Shown: piece after piece, positions 40,529-48,287 of the stretch
How the letters are laid out: each line of letters opens with the position of its first letter
How positions within the stretch are numbered: position 1 is the stretch's first letter
Assembly (NCBI RefSeq): GCF_000422245.1
Contig: NZ_ATHI01000011.1
Location: 1 to 64,000 of the forward strand
DNA: 64,000 nucleotides
From: Alkalidesulfovibrio alkalitolerans DSM 16529
GTDB lineage: Bacteria > Desulfobacterota > Desulfovibrionia > Desulfovibrionales > Desulfovibrionaceae
Direction: 5' to 3'
Made by a program: the position numbers and the translations under genes
Notes under the pieces: generated by a model
The model's database searches: none
The model's input: the letters and a program-made list of their open reading frames with translations, nothing else
What the model was told of the DNA's origin: nothing

Positions 40529-41671
40529 CTAGTCGGCGATTCTCCAATCGCCGTCCCGAATGATCACCATCTCGAAGGCGTCCAGGGACAGGCCGTTGTG
40601 GTCGGTTTCAGAAAAGTCGAAGCGGCCGGCGGTTCCGTAGAAGCCGGTGATGCGCTCCAGGTTGTCGCGGATGGCGGCCGGATCGGCCGAGCCACCCATG
40701 CGCATGGCCTCGGCCAGAAGCATGATGGCGTCGTAGGCATGACCGCCGAAGGTGGACACAGGCTGCGCGAAGCGCGCCTCGTACTCACGGGCGTAGGTCG
40801 TGAGCAGCGCTTTCTGCGGATGGTCCTCGGGCAGCAGTTCGGCCACGATGAGGCGTCCGGCGGGCAGGTGCAGCCCCTCGGCCGCGTCGCCCGCAAGCTC
40901 GATGAAGCGGCGCGAGGCCACGCCGTGGCTCATGTACAGCGGCACGTCCAGGCCGAGCTGGGTGCGGTTTCTGGCGATGACCGCCGGACCGGGGTTGGTG
41001 CCCCAGCAGATCACGGCGTCGGGGTTTTGCGCCTTGATCTTGGTGAGCTGGGCGGTCATGTCCGTGTCCTTGGGGCCGTAGACCTCGTCCGAGACCAGGG
41101 TGAAGCCCTGCGCGGGGATGAGTTCCTTCAGCACCTCGCGGCCGGCCTGGCCGAAGCCGTCGGACACCGTGATGATGGACAGGCGCTTGTAGCCCTTTTG
41201 CGCCGCGTGCTCCAGGATGCGCTGGGCCGCGTGGCGGTCCGAGGGCGCGACCTTGAAGACCCAGGGGTTGACTGGGTTGGTGATCTTCTCGGCCGCCGAA
41301 CAGGAGACGAGCGGCACGCGGGCGCGCTCGAACTTGTTCATCACGGCCAGGGTGTTGCCCGAGGTGGAGGGGCCGATGATGGCCACCGCGCCGTCCTTCT
41401 TGAGCAGCTTGTCCACGGCCAGCACGGCCTTGTTCACGTCGGATTCGTCGTCATAGACGATCAGGTCCAGGGGCCTGCCGAGCACGCCGCCCTCGGCGTT
41501 GATGCGCTCCACGACCATGACCGCCGTGTTGCGCTCCGGCTCGCCCAGGAAGGACGCCGGACCGGTCACGGAAAGGACGGCGCCGATACGGATGGGCTCG
41601 GCCGCAAGGGCTGTCCCGGCCAGCCCCGCCAGGGCGCAGCACAGGGAGAGAAAAAGCACGAAACGTTTCAT
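40529..41671 (-). CDS. Branched-chain-type amino acid ABC binding protein, copy 1
   Basis: The 380-residue exported binding protein of the LivK family has a signal peptide ending TALAA. The mature protein starts EPIRIGAVLSVTGPASFLGE. It is closely similar along its full length to the adjacent copy 2; for example, GREVLKELIPAQGFTLVSDE, GPKDTDMTAQLTKIKAQNPD and DVPLYMSHGVASRRFIELAG are shared or nearly so. The pair arose by tandem duplication. It delivers substrate to LivFGHM. Confidence 0.93.
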   Translation of the reverse strand: MKRFVLFLSLCCALAGLAGTALAAEPIRIGAVLSVTGPASFLGEPERNTAVMVVERINAEGGVLGRPLDLIVYDDESDVNKAVLAVDKLLKKDGAVAIIGPSTSGNTLAVMNKFERARVPLVSCSAAEKITNPVNPWVFKVAPSDRHAAQRILEHAAQKGYKRLSIITVSDGFGQAGREVLKELIPAQGFTLVSDEVYGPKDTDMTAQLTKIKAQNPDAVICWGTNPGPAVIARNRTQLGLDVPLYMSHGVASRRFIELAGDAAEGLHLPAGRLIVAELLPEDHPQKALLTTYAREYEARFAQPVSTFGGHAYDAIMLLAEAMRMGGSADPAAIRDNLERITGFYGTAGRFDFSETDHNGLSLDAFEMVIIRDGDWRIAD

Positions 41672-41704
41672 GTCGTCACCCGCCTTGTTCCTGTTTGGCC
41701 GCGA

Positions 41705-42844
41705 TCAGCGCACTATCTTCCAGTCGCCGTTCTCGATGACCACCATCTCGAAGGCGTCCTGCGTCAGGCCGTTGTGGTCCTCGGGGGAAAAATTGAACTG
41801 CCCGGTGGCGCCCCAAAATCCTTGGATGCGCTCCAGGTTGTCGCGGATGGCCGCAGGCTCGGCCGAGCCGCCCTGGCGGATGGCCTCGGCCACGAGCATC
41901 AGGGCGTCGTAGGCGTAGCCGCCGAAGGAGGACACGGGCTGCTTGAAGCGCTCCTCGTAATCCTTGGCGTAGGTCGTGAGCAGGGCCTTTTGCGGATGGT
42001 CCTCCGGGATCTGCTCGAACACGGCCAGCCGCCCGGCAGGCAGCAAAAGCCCCTCGGCCGCGTCGCCCGCAAGCTCGATGAAGCGGCGCGAGGCCACGCC
42101 GTGGCTCATGTACAGCGGCACGTCCAGCCCGAGCTGCACGCGGTTTCTGGCGATGACCGCCGGGCCGGGGTTGGTGCCCCAGCAGATCACAGCGTCGGGG
42201 TTTTGCGCCTTGATTTTGGTGAGCTGGGCGGTCATGTCCGTGTCCTTGGGGCCGTAAACCTCGTCCGCGACCAGAGTGAAGCCCTGCGCGGGGATGAGTT
42301 CCTTCAGCACCTCGCGGCCGGCCTGGCCGAAGCCGTCGGACACGGTGACGATGGCCAGACGCGAATGGCCCGCGGCCTTGGCGTGGGCCAGGATGCGCTG
42401 TGCGGCGTGGCGGTCGGACTGGGGCGTCTTGAAAACCCAGGGATTGACCGGATTTGCGATCTTCTCGGCCGCGGCGCAGGAGATGAGCGGCACACGGGCG
42501 CGCTCGAACTTGTTCATGATGGCCAGGGTGTTGCCCGAGATGGAGGGCCCGATGACCGCGACCGCGCGGTGCATCTTCAAAAGCTTGTCCGAGGCCAGCA
42601 CGGCCTTGTTCACGTCTGATTCGTCGTCATAGACGATGACCTCGACCTGGCGACCGAGCAGACCGCCTGCGGCGTTCAGGGCGTCGGCCGCCATGAGTGC
42701 GGTGTTGCGCTCGGGCTCGCCTAGGAAGGACGCCGGGCCGGTCACCGAAAAGATGGCTCCGATGCGGATGGGCTCGGCGGCATGGCCGACCGCCGCGAAA
42801 AGGCAGGCCGCGACCAGGGCGAAAAGGCGAACTGTGGCGCGCAT
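41705..42844 (-). CDS. Branched-chain-type amino acid ABC binding protein, copy 2
   Basis: The 379-residue paralog of the preceding gene is first in the operon. The signal peptide ends GHAA. The mature N-terminus EPIRIGAIFSVTGPASFLGE and most of the sequence match copy 1, but differences cluster in places that could alter specificity (LHLPAGRLIVAELLPEDHP in copy 1 against LLLPAGRLAVFEQIPEDHP here; KVAPSDRH against KTPQSDRH). I chose the ATG at 42844 (GGAG upstream); an upstream in-frame start would add 11 residues. Confidence 0.93.
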   Translation of the reverse strand: MRATVRLFALVAACLFAAVGHAAEPIRIGAIFSVTGPASFLGEPERNTALMAADALNAAGGLLGRQVEVIVYDDESDVNKAVLASDKLLKMHRAVAVIGPSISGNTLAIMNKFERARVPLISCAAAEKIANPVNPWVFKTPQSDRHAAQRILAHAKAAGHSRLAIVTVSDGFGQAGREVLKELIPAQGFTLVADEVYGPKDTDMTAQLTKIKAQNPDAVICWGTNPGPAVIARNRVQLGLDVPLYMSHGVASRRFIELAGDAAEGLLLPAGRLAVFEQIPEDHPQKALLTTYAKDYEERFKQPVSSFGGYAYDALMLVAEAIRQGGSAEPAAIRDNLERIQGFWGATGQFNFSPEDHNGLTQDAFEMVVIENGDWKIVR

Positions 42845-42909
42845 GGCGTACTCCGGTTGGGGTTCCCCGGCCGCCAACCGGCCGGGACACGTCTCAATGG
42901 TCTGGCCCC

Positions 42910-42915
42910 CCTATA
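42910..42915 (-). promoter_or_regulatory. Candidate extended -10 promoter for the liv-paaK operon
   Basis: On the minus strand TGGTATAGG reads as an extended -10 box (TGn plus TATAGG), about 66 bases before the copy 2 start codon. A -35 box at normal spacing is poor, as allowed for extended -10 promoters. The surrounding 60 bases are AT-rich. Confidence 0.4.
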
Positions 42916-43172
42916 CCAAAATAGTCAAAAAGTCCATGCAAATGCGCCTTGCCGAGGCTTTGCGTTTCGCAAACGAACACATTTGGCGTTTCATCGCCGC
43001 AAGACCATGTTTTGGCACCGAAAACACGGTGAAACAGGCTCTTTTCCGAAAAAAAACGCCCCCCTCCGCGCCCGGGCGAACCGGACTTCGTCTTTCGGCG
43101 CGCCTTCCCCACAGCCGTCAAATGGGCTAAAATTAATAAAAACGACCGCACCCGCTTTGGGACCGGAAAGAG

Positions 43173-43883
43173 ATGCCCGCCAATCACGATATTCCCGATT
43201 TCAGTCTGCGCACGAGTCCGAGGGCCTTGCGCGTGAGCCTGCGCCTGAGCATGGAGCGCGGACTCGAAGTGGTGGTCCCACCGGGCTTCGACCCGAAACG
43301 CGCCCCGGAAGTGGTGGCCCGCAAGGCGGAGTGGATCGCCCGGGCCGTGGACCGGCTCACGGCCCGCCACGGCCGCGTTCCCGGCTCCGTGCCGCTGCTG
43401 CCCGACACCCTGCCCTTGCGCGCACTGGATGAAGCCTGGGATCTGTCGGTCCTCGATTCGAACGGTCCGGTGCGGCTGCGCGTGAACGCGGGCCGACTGA
43501 TCCTGGCGGGGGCGGACGACGCAAAGAAACGACGCGACGCGCTGCTCGGATTCGTCTGCCGCCGCGCCCGCGAGACCCTTCCGCCGCTTCTGCGCGCCCT
43601 TGCCGCCGAGGCGGGCGAGGAGGTGGCGGCCGTGCAGGTCAGGGCGCAGCGCAGCCGCTGGGGTTCGTGCTCGGCCAGGGGCGTCATCAGCCTCAACTGC
43701 CGCCTGCTCTTCCTGCCTTTCGCCCTGACGCGCTACGTGCTGCGCCACGAACTGGCCCATCTGCGCCGCATGGACCATTCCCCGGCCTTCTGGGCCCGCG
43801 TGGCCGAACTCGATCCCGATTTCGAGCGTCACGAGCGCGGGCTTTCGCGCGCCGCCTCGTTCGTGCCGCCGTTCCTGGCCTGA
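43173..43883 (+). CDS. YgjP/DUF45-type zinc metalloprotease
   Basis: The 236-residue protein has the family pattern: a variable N-terminal half, then RSRWGSCSARGVISLNCRLL, then the zinc site RHELAHLRRMDHSPAFWARV with HExxH and a third His seven residues on. This is the WSS1-like/YgjP metallopeptidase group. Substrates of bacterial members are poorly known. It is transcribed divergently from the liv operon, and no signal peptide is present, so it is probably cytosolic. Confidence 0.88.
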   Translation: MPANHDIPDFSLRTSPRALRVSLRLSMERGLEVVVPPGFDPKRAPEVVARKAEWIARAVDRLTARHGRVPGSVPLLPDTLPLRALDEAWDLSVLDSNGPVRLRVNAGRLILAGADDAKKRRDALLGFVCRRARETLPPLLRALAAEAGEEVAAVQVRAQRSRWGSCSARGVISLNCRLLFLPFALTRYVLRHELAHLRRMDHSPAFWARVAELDPDFERHERGLSRAASFVPPFLA

Positions 43884-44044
43884 GGGGTTTTCCCGTCCGC
43901 CGCGACGCGCTTTTTGGCCATGCGGGCGGCCGGGCGGCCTGCTGATGCGGCCGGGGCCGAAACCCGGCAAAGGTTTCCTTTGTCCCGCGCCTCTGGTAGA
44001 AGCGTGACCGGATCGGCCGAAAGATCATCCACACCGGGAGAACC

Positions 44045-44566
44045 ATGCGCGACCACCGCACCATCCACCTTTTCGCCCGCCTCGCGATCCTGGCCCTCGT
44101 CCTCGCGCTCGCGGGCTGCGCCACCATGAACGTGCGCCACCTGAATCGCGTTCCCTGGACCATGGGCGAGACCGAGGACGTGACCCTCAAGTTCTGGCGC
44201 TTTGCCGCCACAACCACGCCCGAGGCCGGGGGCTTTCGGGTCAGCGGCATGGCCTACCCGAATCTGGAAAATCTGCCCGAATGGGTCGAGTGGATAGACG
44301 AACTGTGGTTCGCGGCCTACGTCTGCGACAAAAACGGCAACGTGCTGGCCGACGAGGTGCGTGTCTACCTGCCCGGCCCGCTCACACCCGAAGCGGGCAC
44401 GCCCTTCGATTTCCTGCTCAAGCCAGAAAAGATCGAGCGCGGGTCGCTCTTCCTGACCTTTGGATACCGCATGACCCTGGCCGACAGCCGCCCGGCGGAA
44501 CCGGGAAGCACGGCCGACAAGCGCCGCATCTTCTTTGCCAGTGAAAGCGCGGTGGATTTCTTCTGA
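44045..44566 (+). CDS. Predicted lipoprotein, unknown function
   Basis: The 173-residue protein has a signal peptide ending in the lipobox LAGC (Cys about 25). The mature domain has alternating aromatic and charged residues (VTLKFWRFAATTTPEAGGFR, WVEWIDELWFAAYVCDKNGN, FLLKPEKIERGSLFLTFGYR), which suggests a beta-sandwich. The family is not recognised, though similar small lipoproteins occur in related bacteria. It lies 49 bases before the flavoredoxin gene on the same strand. Confidence 0.72.
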   Translation: MRDHRTIHLFARLAILALVLALAGCATMNVRHLNRVPWTMGETEDVTLKFWRFAATTTPEAGGFRVSGMAYPNLENLPEWVEWIDELWFAAYVCDKNGNVLADEVRVYLPGPLTPEAGTPFDFLLKPEKIERGSLFLTFGYRMTLADSRPAEPGSTADKRRIFFASESAVDFF

Positions 44567-44615
44567 CCGGACGCGAGCCCGGAGGCATAACGAGACCGCA
44601 AGAAGGAGAACGTTC

Positions 44616-45191
44616 ATGAAAAAGGTGCATATGGGGGCCGCGCCCCTGCTCTATCCCATGCCCGTGATGCTCGTCGGCACGACCATCGAAGGCCGTCCCA
44701 ACTTCATGAACGCGGCCTGGGGCGGCATCGCCAACCAGACCCCGCCCATGCTCACCGTGGCCGTGCGCGAGTCGCGCCTGACCATGAAGGGTTTGCGCGC
44801 CAACATGGCCTTTTCCGTGAACATCCCGTCGTCTTCGCTGGTGGTCGAGGCCGACTACTGCGGGCTCGTCAGCGGCGCCAAGGAGGACAAGACCTCGGCC
44901 TGCGGCTTCACTATCTTCTTCGGCAACCAGAGCAACGCTCCGCTTATTGCCGAGTGCCCGCTGAACCTCGAATGCCGCTTGGACCGCTTCATCGAGCTCG
45001 GCACGCACACTCTGGTGCTGGGCGAGATCATGGAAACGCACGTCAGCGAATCGTGTGTCACCGACGGCCTGCCCGATCCCGTGAAGATGGATCCCCTGAT
45101 CTATATCTCCGGCGTGGCCAAAAGCTACGCCCGCCTGGGCGAGATCGTGGCCCCGGCCTTTTCCGCCGGGCTCAGGATCAAGAAAGGCTGA
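44616..45191 (+). CDS. Flavoredoxin-like flavin reductase family protein
   Basis: The 191-residue FMN-binding split-barrel protein opens with KVHMGAAPLLYPMPVMLVGT, then NFMNAAWGGIANQTPPMLTV and MAFSVNIPSS, the standard flavoredoxin pattern. Flavoredoxins in sulfate reducers carry electrons in thiosulfate or sulfite metabolism. AAGGAG lies before the ATG at 44616. Conserved cysteines near DYCGLVSGAKEDKTSACGF may be structural. A degenerate repeat copy (R4) follows its stop codon. Confidence 0.88.
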   Translation: MKKVHMGAAPLLYPMPVMLVGTTIEGRPNFMNAAWGGIANQTPPMLTVAVRESRLTMKGLRANMAFSVNIPSSSLVVEADYCGLVSGAKEDKTSACGFTIFFGNQSNAPLIAECPLNLECRLDRFIELGTHTLVLGEIMETHVSESCVTDGLPDPVKMDPLIYISGVAKSYARLGEIVAPAFSAGLRIKKG

Positions 45192-45193
45192 CA

Positions 45194-45245
45194 GCAGACC
45201 GTCCCGAAAACACCGCCTGCCGCGTTACCGCCCTTTACGCCGCAA
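45194..45245 (+). repeat. Palindromic element fragment R4
   Basis: It starts with AGCAGACCG three bases after the flavoredoxin stop codon and continues CCCGAAAACACCGCCTGCCG and GCGTTACCGC, a decayed version of the left half of the family. The right arm is not recognisable. Confidence 0.65.
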
Positions 45246-45423
45246 CCAAAAATCAATCGCGCCGTAACACGCGCGCCCCCATCCGCCATGCGGTCGTCAC
45301 GGCCAAGGCCTAGAGCACGTCAAGCCCTCGATCGGTTCATCCGGAACCTGCGGCCAGGGGCCGCTCGGGAACGACGATGCGAAAAGACCTCATCACACGA
45401 CGCGCGGCAGCGGCGCGAAACGC

Positions 45424-45466
45424 CGAAGCGGCGGGACGTCCCACCCTGGGAACTCCCGCCGCTTCG
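45424..45466 (+). promoter_or_regulatory. Long leader hairpin before the PHP-glycosyltransferase gene
   Basis: CGAAGCGGCGGGA (45424-45436) pairs perfectly with TCCCGCCGCTTCG (45454-45466). The loop holds a second small stem, TCCCA-CCC-TGGGA. It ends 29 bases before the start codon at 45496 and could act as an attenuator or translation control. No T-run follows. Confidence 0.55.
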
Positions 45467-45495
45467 CGCATCCGCGCGGCCGCCAGGGGAGCGGC

Positions 45496-47898
45496 ATGAA
45501 GATCGACCTGCACGTGCACTCCAAACACTCCACCAGGCCCTCGCAATGGGTGCTGCAAAAGATCGGCTGCCCCGAGAGCTTCACCGAACCCATGAAGATC
45601 GTCCGCCTGGCGCGCGAACAGGGCATGGACATGGTGACCATCGCGGACCACAACACCATCAACGGCGCGCTCGAGATCGCCCACCTGCCGGACGCCTTCG
45701 TCAGCGTGGAGGTCACCACCTACTTCCCCGAGGACGGCTGCAAGGTCCACGTCCTGGCGCTGGACATCGATGAGAAGCGCTTCGCCGAGATCCAGAAGAT
45801 CCGCGAGAACATCTTCGACCTAACCGCCTATCTCAGGCGCGAGAACGTGACCCACGTCTGCGCCCACCCGCTCTTCGGCGTCAACGACCGCCTGACCCCG
45901 GACCACGTGGAGCGCCTCCTGCTGCTCTTCAACAACCTGGAGATCAACGGCGCGCGCGACAACGCGCCCAACGTGGCGCTCAGGCTCATCGCGGCCGCGC
46001 TGCGCCCCGAAGACATCGAGCGCATGGCCGAGCGCCAGGGCATCGAGCCATACGGCCCCGCGCCCTGGCAGAAGAGTCTCACCGGCGGATCGGACGATCA
46101 CGGCGCGCTGAACATCGCCCGCATCCACACCGAGGTGCCCGGCGCCCAGACCCTGGCCGACTTCCTGCGCGGCGTGGACCAGGGGCTCTCGCAGGCCCGG
46201 GGCGAGGCGGCCAGGCCCGAGACCATGGCCCACAACCTCTACGCCATCGCCTACCAGTTCTACAAAAACAAGTTCAGCCTGCAGCGCTACGTCAACAAGG
46301 ACATCTTCCTGCGCTTCGTGGACCGCTTCCTGGGCGCGGACGAGGCGCGGACCTCCTCGGTCATCGACCGGCTCCAGACTTACTGGACCACGCGGCGCTA
46401 TCTCTCGACCCGGCCGGGCGACAGCGGCCGGGTGCAGGACGTCTGCCGCCGCGAGGCCGCACGCCTGATCCACGACGACCCCGAGCTTTCCCGCATCGCG
46501 CGCCTCGGCGGCCCATTGCCCGAGAACAAGGGCGGGCTGTGGTACCGCTTCTGCACCGGGGCCACGAACAAGGTCCTGACCCGCTTCGCGGACAAGCTGC
46601 TCTCCAACGTATCCGGCGGCAATCTCTTCGACATCTTCCACACCGTCGGCTCGGCCGGGGCCCTGTATTCCATGCTGGCCCCCTACTTCCTGGCCTACAC
46701 CCTGTTCCACCAGGACCGCCGCTTCAGCCGCGAAGTCCTGGCCACGGTGCTCGGCCGGCCCGCCGCCCGCGAGCCCAAGGTCGCCCACTTCACCGACACC
46801 TTCTATGAGATCAACGGCGTGGCCAAGACCCTGCAGCGCAGCGTGGCCCTGGCCGCGCGCACCGGCAAGGACCTGACCCTCGTGACCTGCACGCCCGCGC
46901 CCGGCGAGGCCCGGCCCGGCGTGCGCAACTTCGCGCCCATCGGCGTCTACGACCTGCCCGAATACCCGCAGCAGAAGATTTTCTACCCGCCCGTGCTGGA
47001 CATGCTCCAGTTCGCCTTCGAAGAGGACTTCACCCACGTCCACTCGGCCACGCCCGGCCCCATCGGCCTGGCCGCGCTGCTCGTATCCCGGCTCTTCAAG
47101 CTGCCCATCCACGGCACCTACCACACCCAGATTCCTCAGTACGCGCACCAGCTCACGGGCGACACCGGCATGGAGGACATGGCCTGGCGCTATACCATCT
47201 GGTATTACAACCAGATGGACCTAGTGTACGCGCCGTCGCGGGCCACGGCCGACGAACTGGCCGAACGCGGCTTGCCGCCCGAAAAGCTCGTGGTCTATCC
47301 GCGCGGCGTGGACACCGAACTCTTCCACCCGGCCAAACGCAACGGCTACCTCAAGCGCCACGGCCTGGAAAAAGGCCTGACCCTGCTCTACGTGGGCCGC
47401 ATCTCCAAGGAAAAGAACCTGCACCTGCTGGCCGAGACCTACTTGGCCTTGCGCCGCGACATGCCGAACCTGAATCTGGTCGTGGTGGGCGACGGCCCCT
47501 ACCGGACCCAGATGCAGGCCCTGCTCGCGGGCAGCGGCGCGGTCTTCACCGGCATCCTCGAAGGCGAGGATCTGGCCGCCTGCTACGCCTCGTCCGATAT
47601 CTTCGTCTTTCCGAGCGCCACCGACACCTTCGGCAACGTGGTGCTCGAAGCCCAGGCCTCGGGCCTGCCGGTCATCGTTACGGACGTGGGCGGGCCGCGC
47701 GAAAACATGCAGCCAGGCGTCACCGGACTGGTCGTGAGCGCGGGCAGTTCCGAAGAACTCACCCGGGCCGTCGAACGCCTCGCCATGGACCCGCAAACCC
47801 GCGCCGCCATGGCCGCCGAGGCCAGGCGCATCATGGAGCCGCGCTCCTTCGAAAAGGCCTTCGACCAAACCTGGAGCCTCTACGCCAAGGTCGGCTGA
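45496..47898 (+). CDS. PHP-domain phosphoesterase / glycosyltransferase family 4 fusion
   Basis: The 800-residue protein is an unusual two-enzyme fusion. Residues 1 to about 240 are a PHP metal-dependent phosphoesterase with IDLHVHSKHS, TIADHNTINGALE, CAHPLFG and GGSDDHGALN, so the metal ligands appear intact. A linker of about 180 residues, with a possible hydrophobic patch near 385-400, follows. Residues from about 425 are a GT-B glycosyltransferase of family 4: VAHFTDTFYEINGVAKTLQR, HVHSATPGPIGLAALL, LLYVGRISKEKNL and ATDTFGNVVLEAQASGLPVI. Such a glycosyltransferase resembles alpha-mannosyltransferases that act on lipid phosphates. It converges on the GAK-type cluster, so a functional link is possible but unproven. 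Confidence 0.9.
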   Translation: MKIDLHVHSKHSTRPSQWVLQKIGCPESFTEPMKIVRLAREQGMDMVTIADHNTINGALEIAHLPDAFVSVEVTTYFPEDGCKVHVLALDIDEKRFAEIQKIRENIFDLTAYLRRENVTHVCAHPLFGVNDRLTPDHVERLLLLFNNLEINGARDNAPNVALRLIAAALRPEDIERMAERQGIEPYGPAPWQKSLTGGSDDHGALNIARIHTEVPGAQTLADFLRGVDQGLSQARGEAARPETMAHNLYAIAYQFYKNKFSLQRYVNKDIFLRFVDRFLGADEARTSSVIDRLQTYWTTRRYLSTRPGDSGRVQDVCRREAARLIHDDPELSRIARLGGPLPENKGGLWYRFCTGATNKVLTRFADKLLSNVSGGNLFDIFHTVGSAGALYSMLAPYFLAYTLFHQDRRFSREVLATVLGRPAAREPKVAHFTDTFYEINGVAKTLQRSVALAARTGKDLTLVTCTPAPGEARPGVRNFAPIGVYDLPEYPQQKIFYPPVLDMLQFAFEEDFTHVHSATPGPIGLAALLVSRLFKLPIHGTYHTQIPQYAHQLTGDTGMEDMAWRYTIWYYNQMDLVYAPSRATADELAERGLPPEKLVVYPRGVDTELFHPAKRNGYLKRHGLEKGLTLLYVGRISKEKNLHLLAETYLALRRDMPNLNLVVVGDGPYRTQMQALLAGSGAVFTGILEGEDLAACYASSDIFVFPSATDTFGNVVLEAQASGLPVIVTDVGGPRENMQPGVTGLVVSAGSSEELTRAVERLAMDPQTRAAMAAEARRIMEPRSFEKAFDQTWSLYAKVG

Positions 47899-47907
47899 CG
47901 CAGGCCG

Positions 47908-47932
47908 CAGGAGGAGGCGCTGCCTCCTCCTG
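47908..47932. terminator. Hairpin H1, terminator-like
   Basis: CAGGAGGAGGC and GCCTCCTCCTG form an 11-bp perfect stem with a GCT loop, nine bases after the stop codon of the PHP-glycosyltransferase gene. There is no T-run, so it may slow or stabilise the end of the transcript. Confidence 0.6.
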
Positions 47933-47942
47933 ACCTCCTCCG

Positions 47943-47964
47943 CCAGGGGGCTCAAGCCCCCTGG
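47943..47964. repeat. Hairpin H2
   Basis: CCAGGGGGCT and AGCCCCCTGG form a 10-bp perfect stem with a two-base CA loop. Confidence 0.65.
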
Positions 47965-48040
47965 ACCCCGCGATTCGCTTCGAAACCATTGCTGGCAAAG
48001 CCGACGCCGGTGCGGCGGTGGTCCGCCCCAGAACCATGCT

Positions 48041-48071
48041 TTCCCGAAACCGTCGCAGACGGTTTCGGGAA
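48041..48071. repeat. Hairpin H3
   Basis: TTCCCGAAACCGTC and GACGGTTTCGGGAA form a 14-bp perfect stem with a GCA loop, the strongest of the series. Confidence 0.75.
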
Positions 48072-48081
48072 CCGCAGGGGG

Positions 48082-48107
48082 TCCGGGGGAGATCATCTCC
48101 CCCCGGA
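48082..48107. repeat. Hairpin H4
   Basis: TCCGGGGGAGAT pairs with ATCTCCCCCCGGA (one extra C), a 12-bp stem with a one-base loop. It lies 10 bases after H3. Confidence 0.65.
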
Positions 48108-48127
48108 ATGATTCCCCCCGACGGGGC

Positions 48128-48147
48128 GCGGGGCAAAGCCCCGCTTT
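48128..48147 (+). terminator. Hairpin H5, candidate terminator
   Basis: GCGGGGC-AAA-GCCCCGC is a 7-bp stem followed by TTT. The T-run is short, so terminator function is only plausible. Confidence 0.5.
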
Positions 48148-48165
48148 CCACCCATCAAGGCAAGA

Positions 48166-48285
48166 CGTCAAAAACCGCGAGGGCAAAGCGCAAGACGAAT
48201 CCAGGGCCGACGCGTATTACAAATACGCGAGGGGTCGGCGCTTTCGCGGCAACGCAGTGATCGCGGAATTTTCAGCGACCCGCCC
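48166..48285 (-). repeat. Palindromic element copy R5
   Basis: It has the same family core, CGACGCGTATTACAAATACG, with the shared GGTCGGCGCTTTCGCGGCAA block. Orientation is reversed relative to R2, R3 and R8, so on the minus strand it follows the CofD-like gene's stop codon. Its outer arms are less perfect than in other copies. Confidence 0.8.
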
Positions 48286-48287
48286 CC

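Larger units (their letters stand above)
45192..45495. other. Intergenic region with degenerate repeat and leader hairpin
   Basis: No gene is visible in these 304 bases. They hold the R4 fragment (45194-45245) and a long GC-rich hairpin (45424-45466) in front of the next gene. Confidence 0.55.
47899..48287. other. Convergent intergenic region packed with hairpins
   Basis: These 389 bases lie between the 3' ends of the PHP-glycosyltransferase gene and the CofD-like gene. They hold five perfect or near-perfect hairpins (47908-48144) and repeat copy R5 (about 48166-48285). No gene is visible. Confidence 0.7.
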
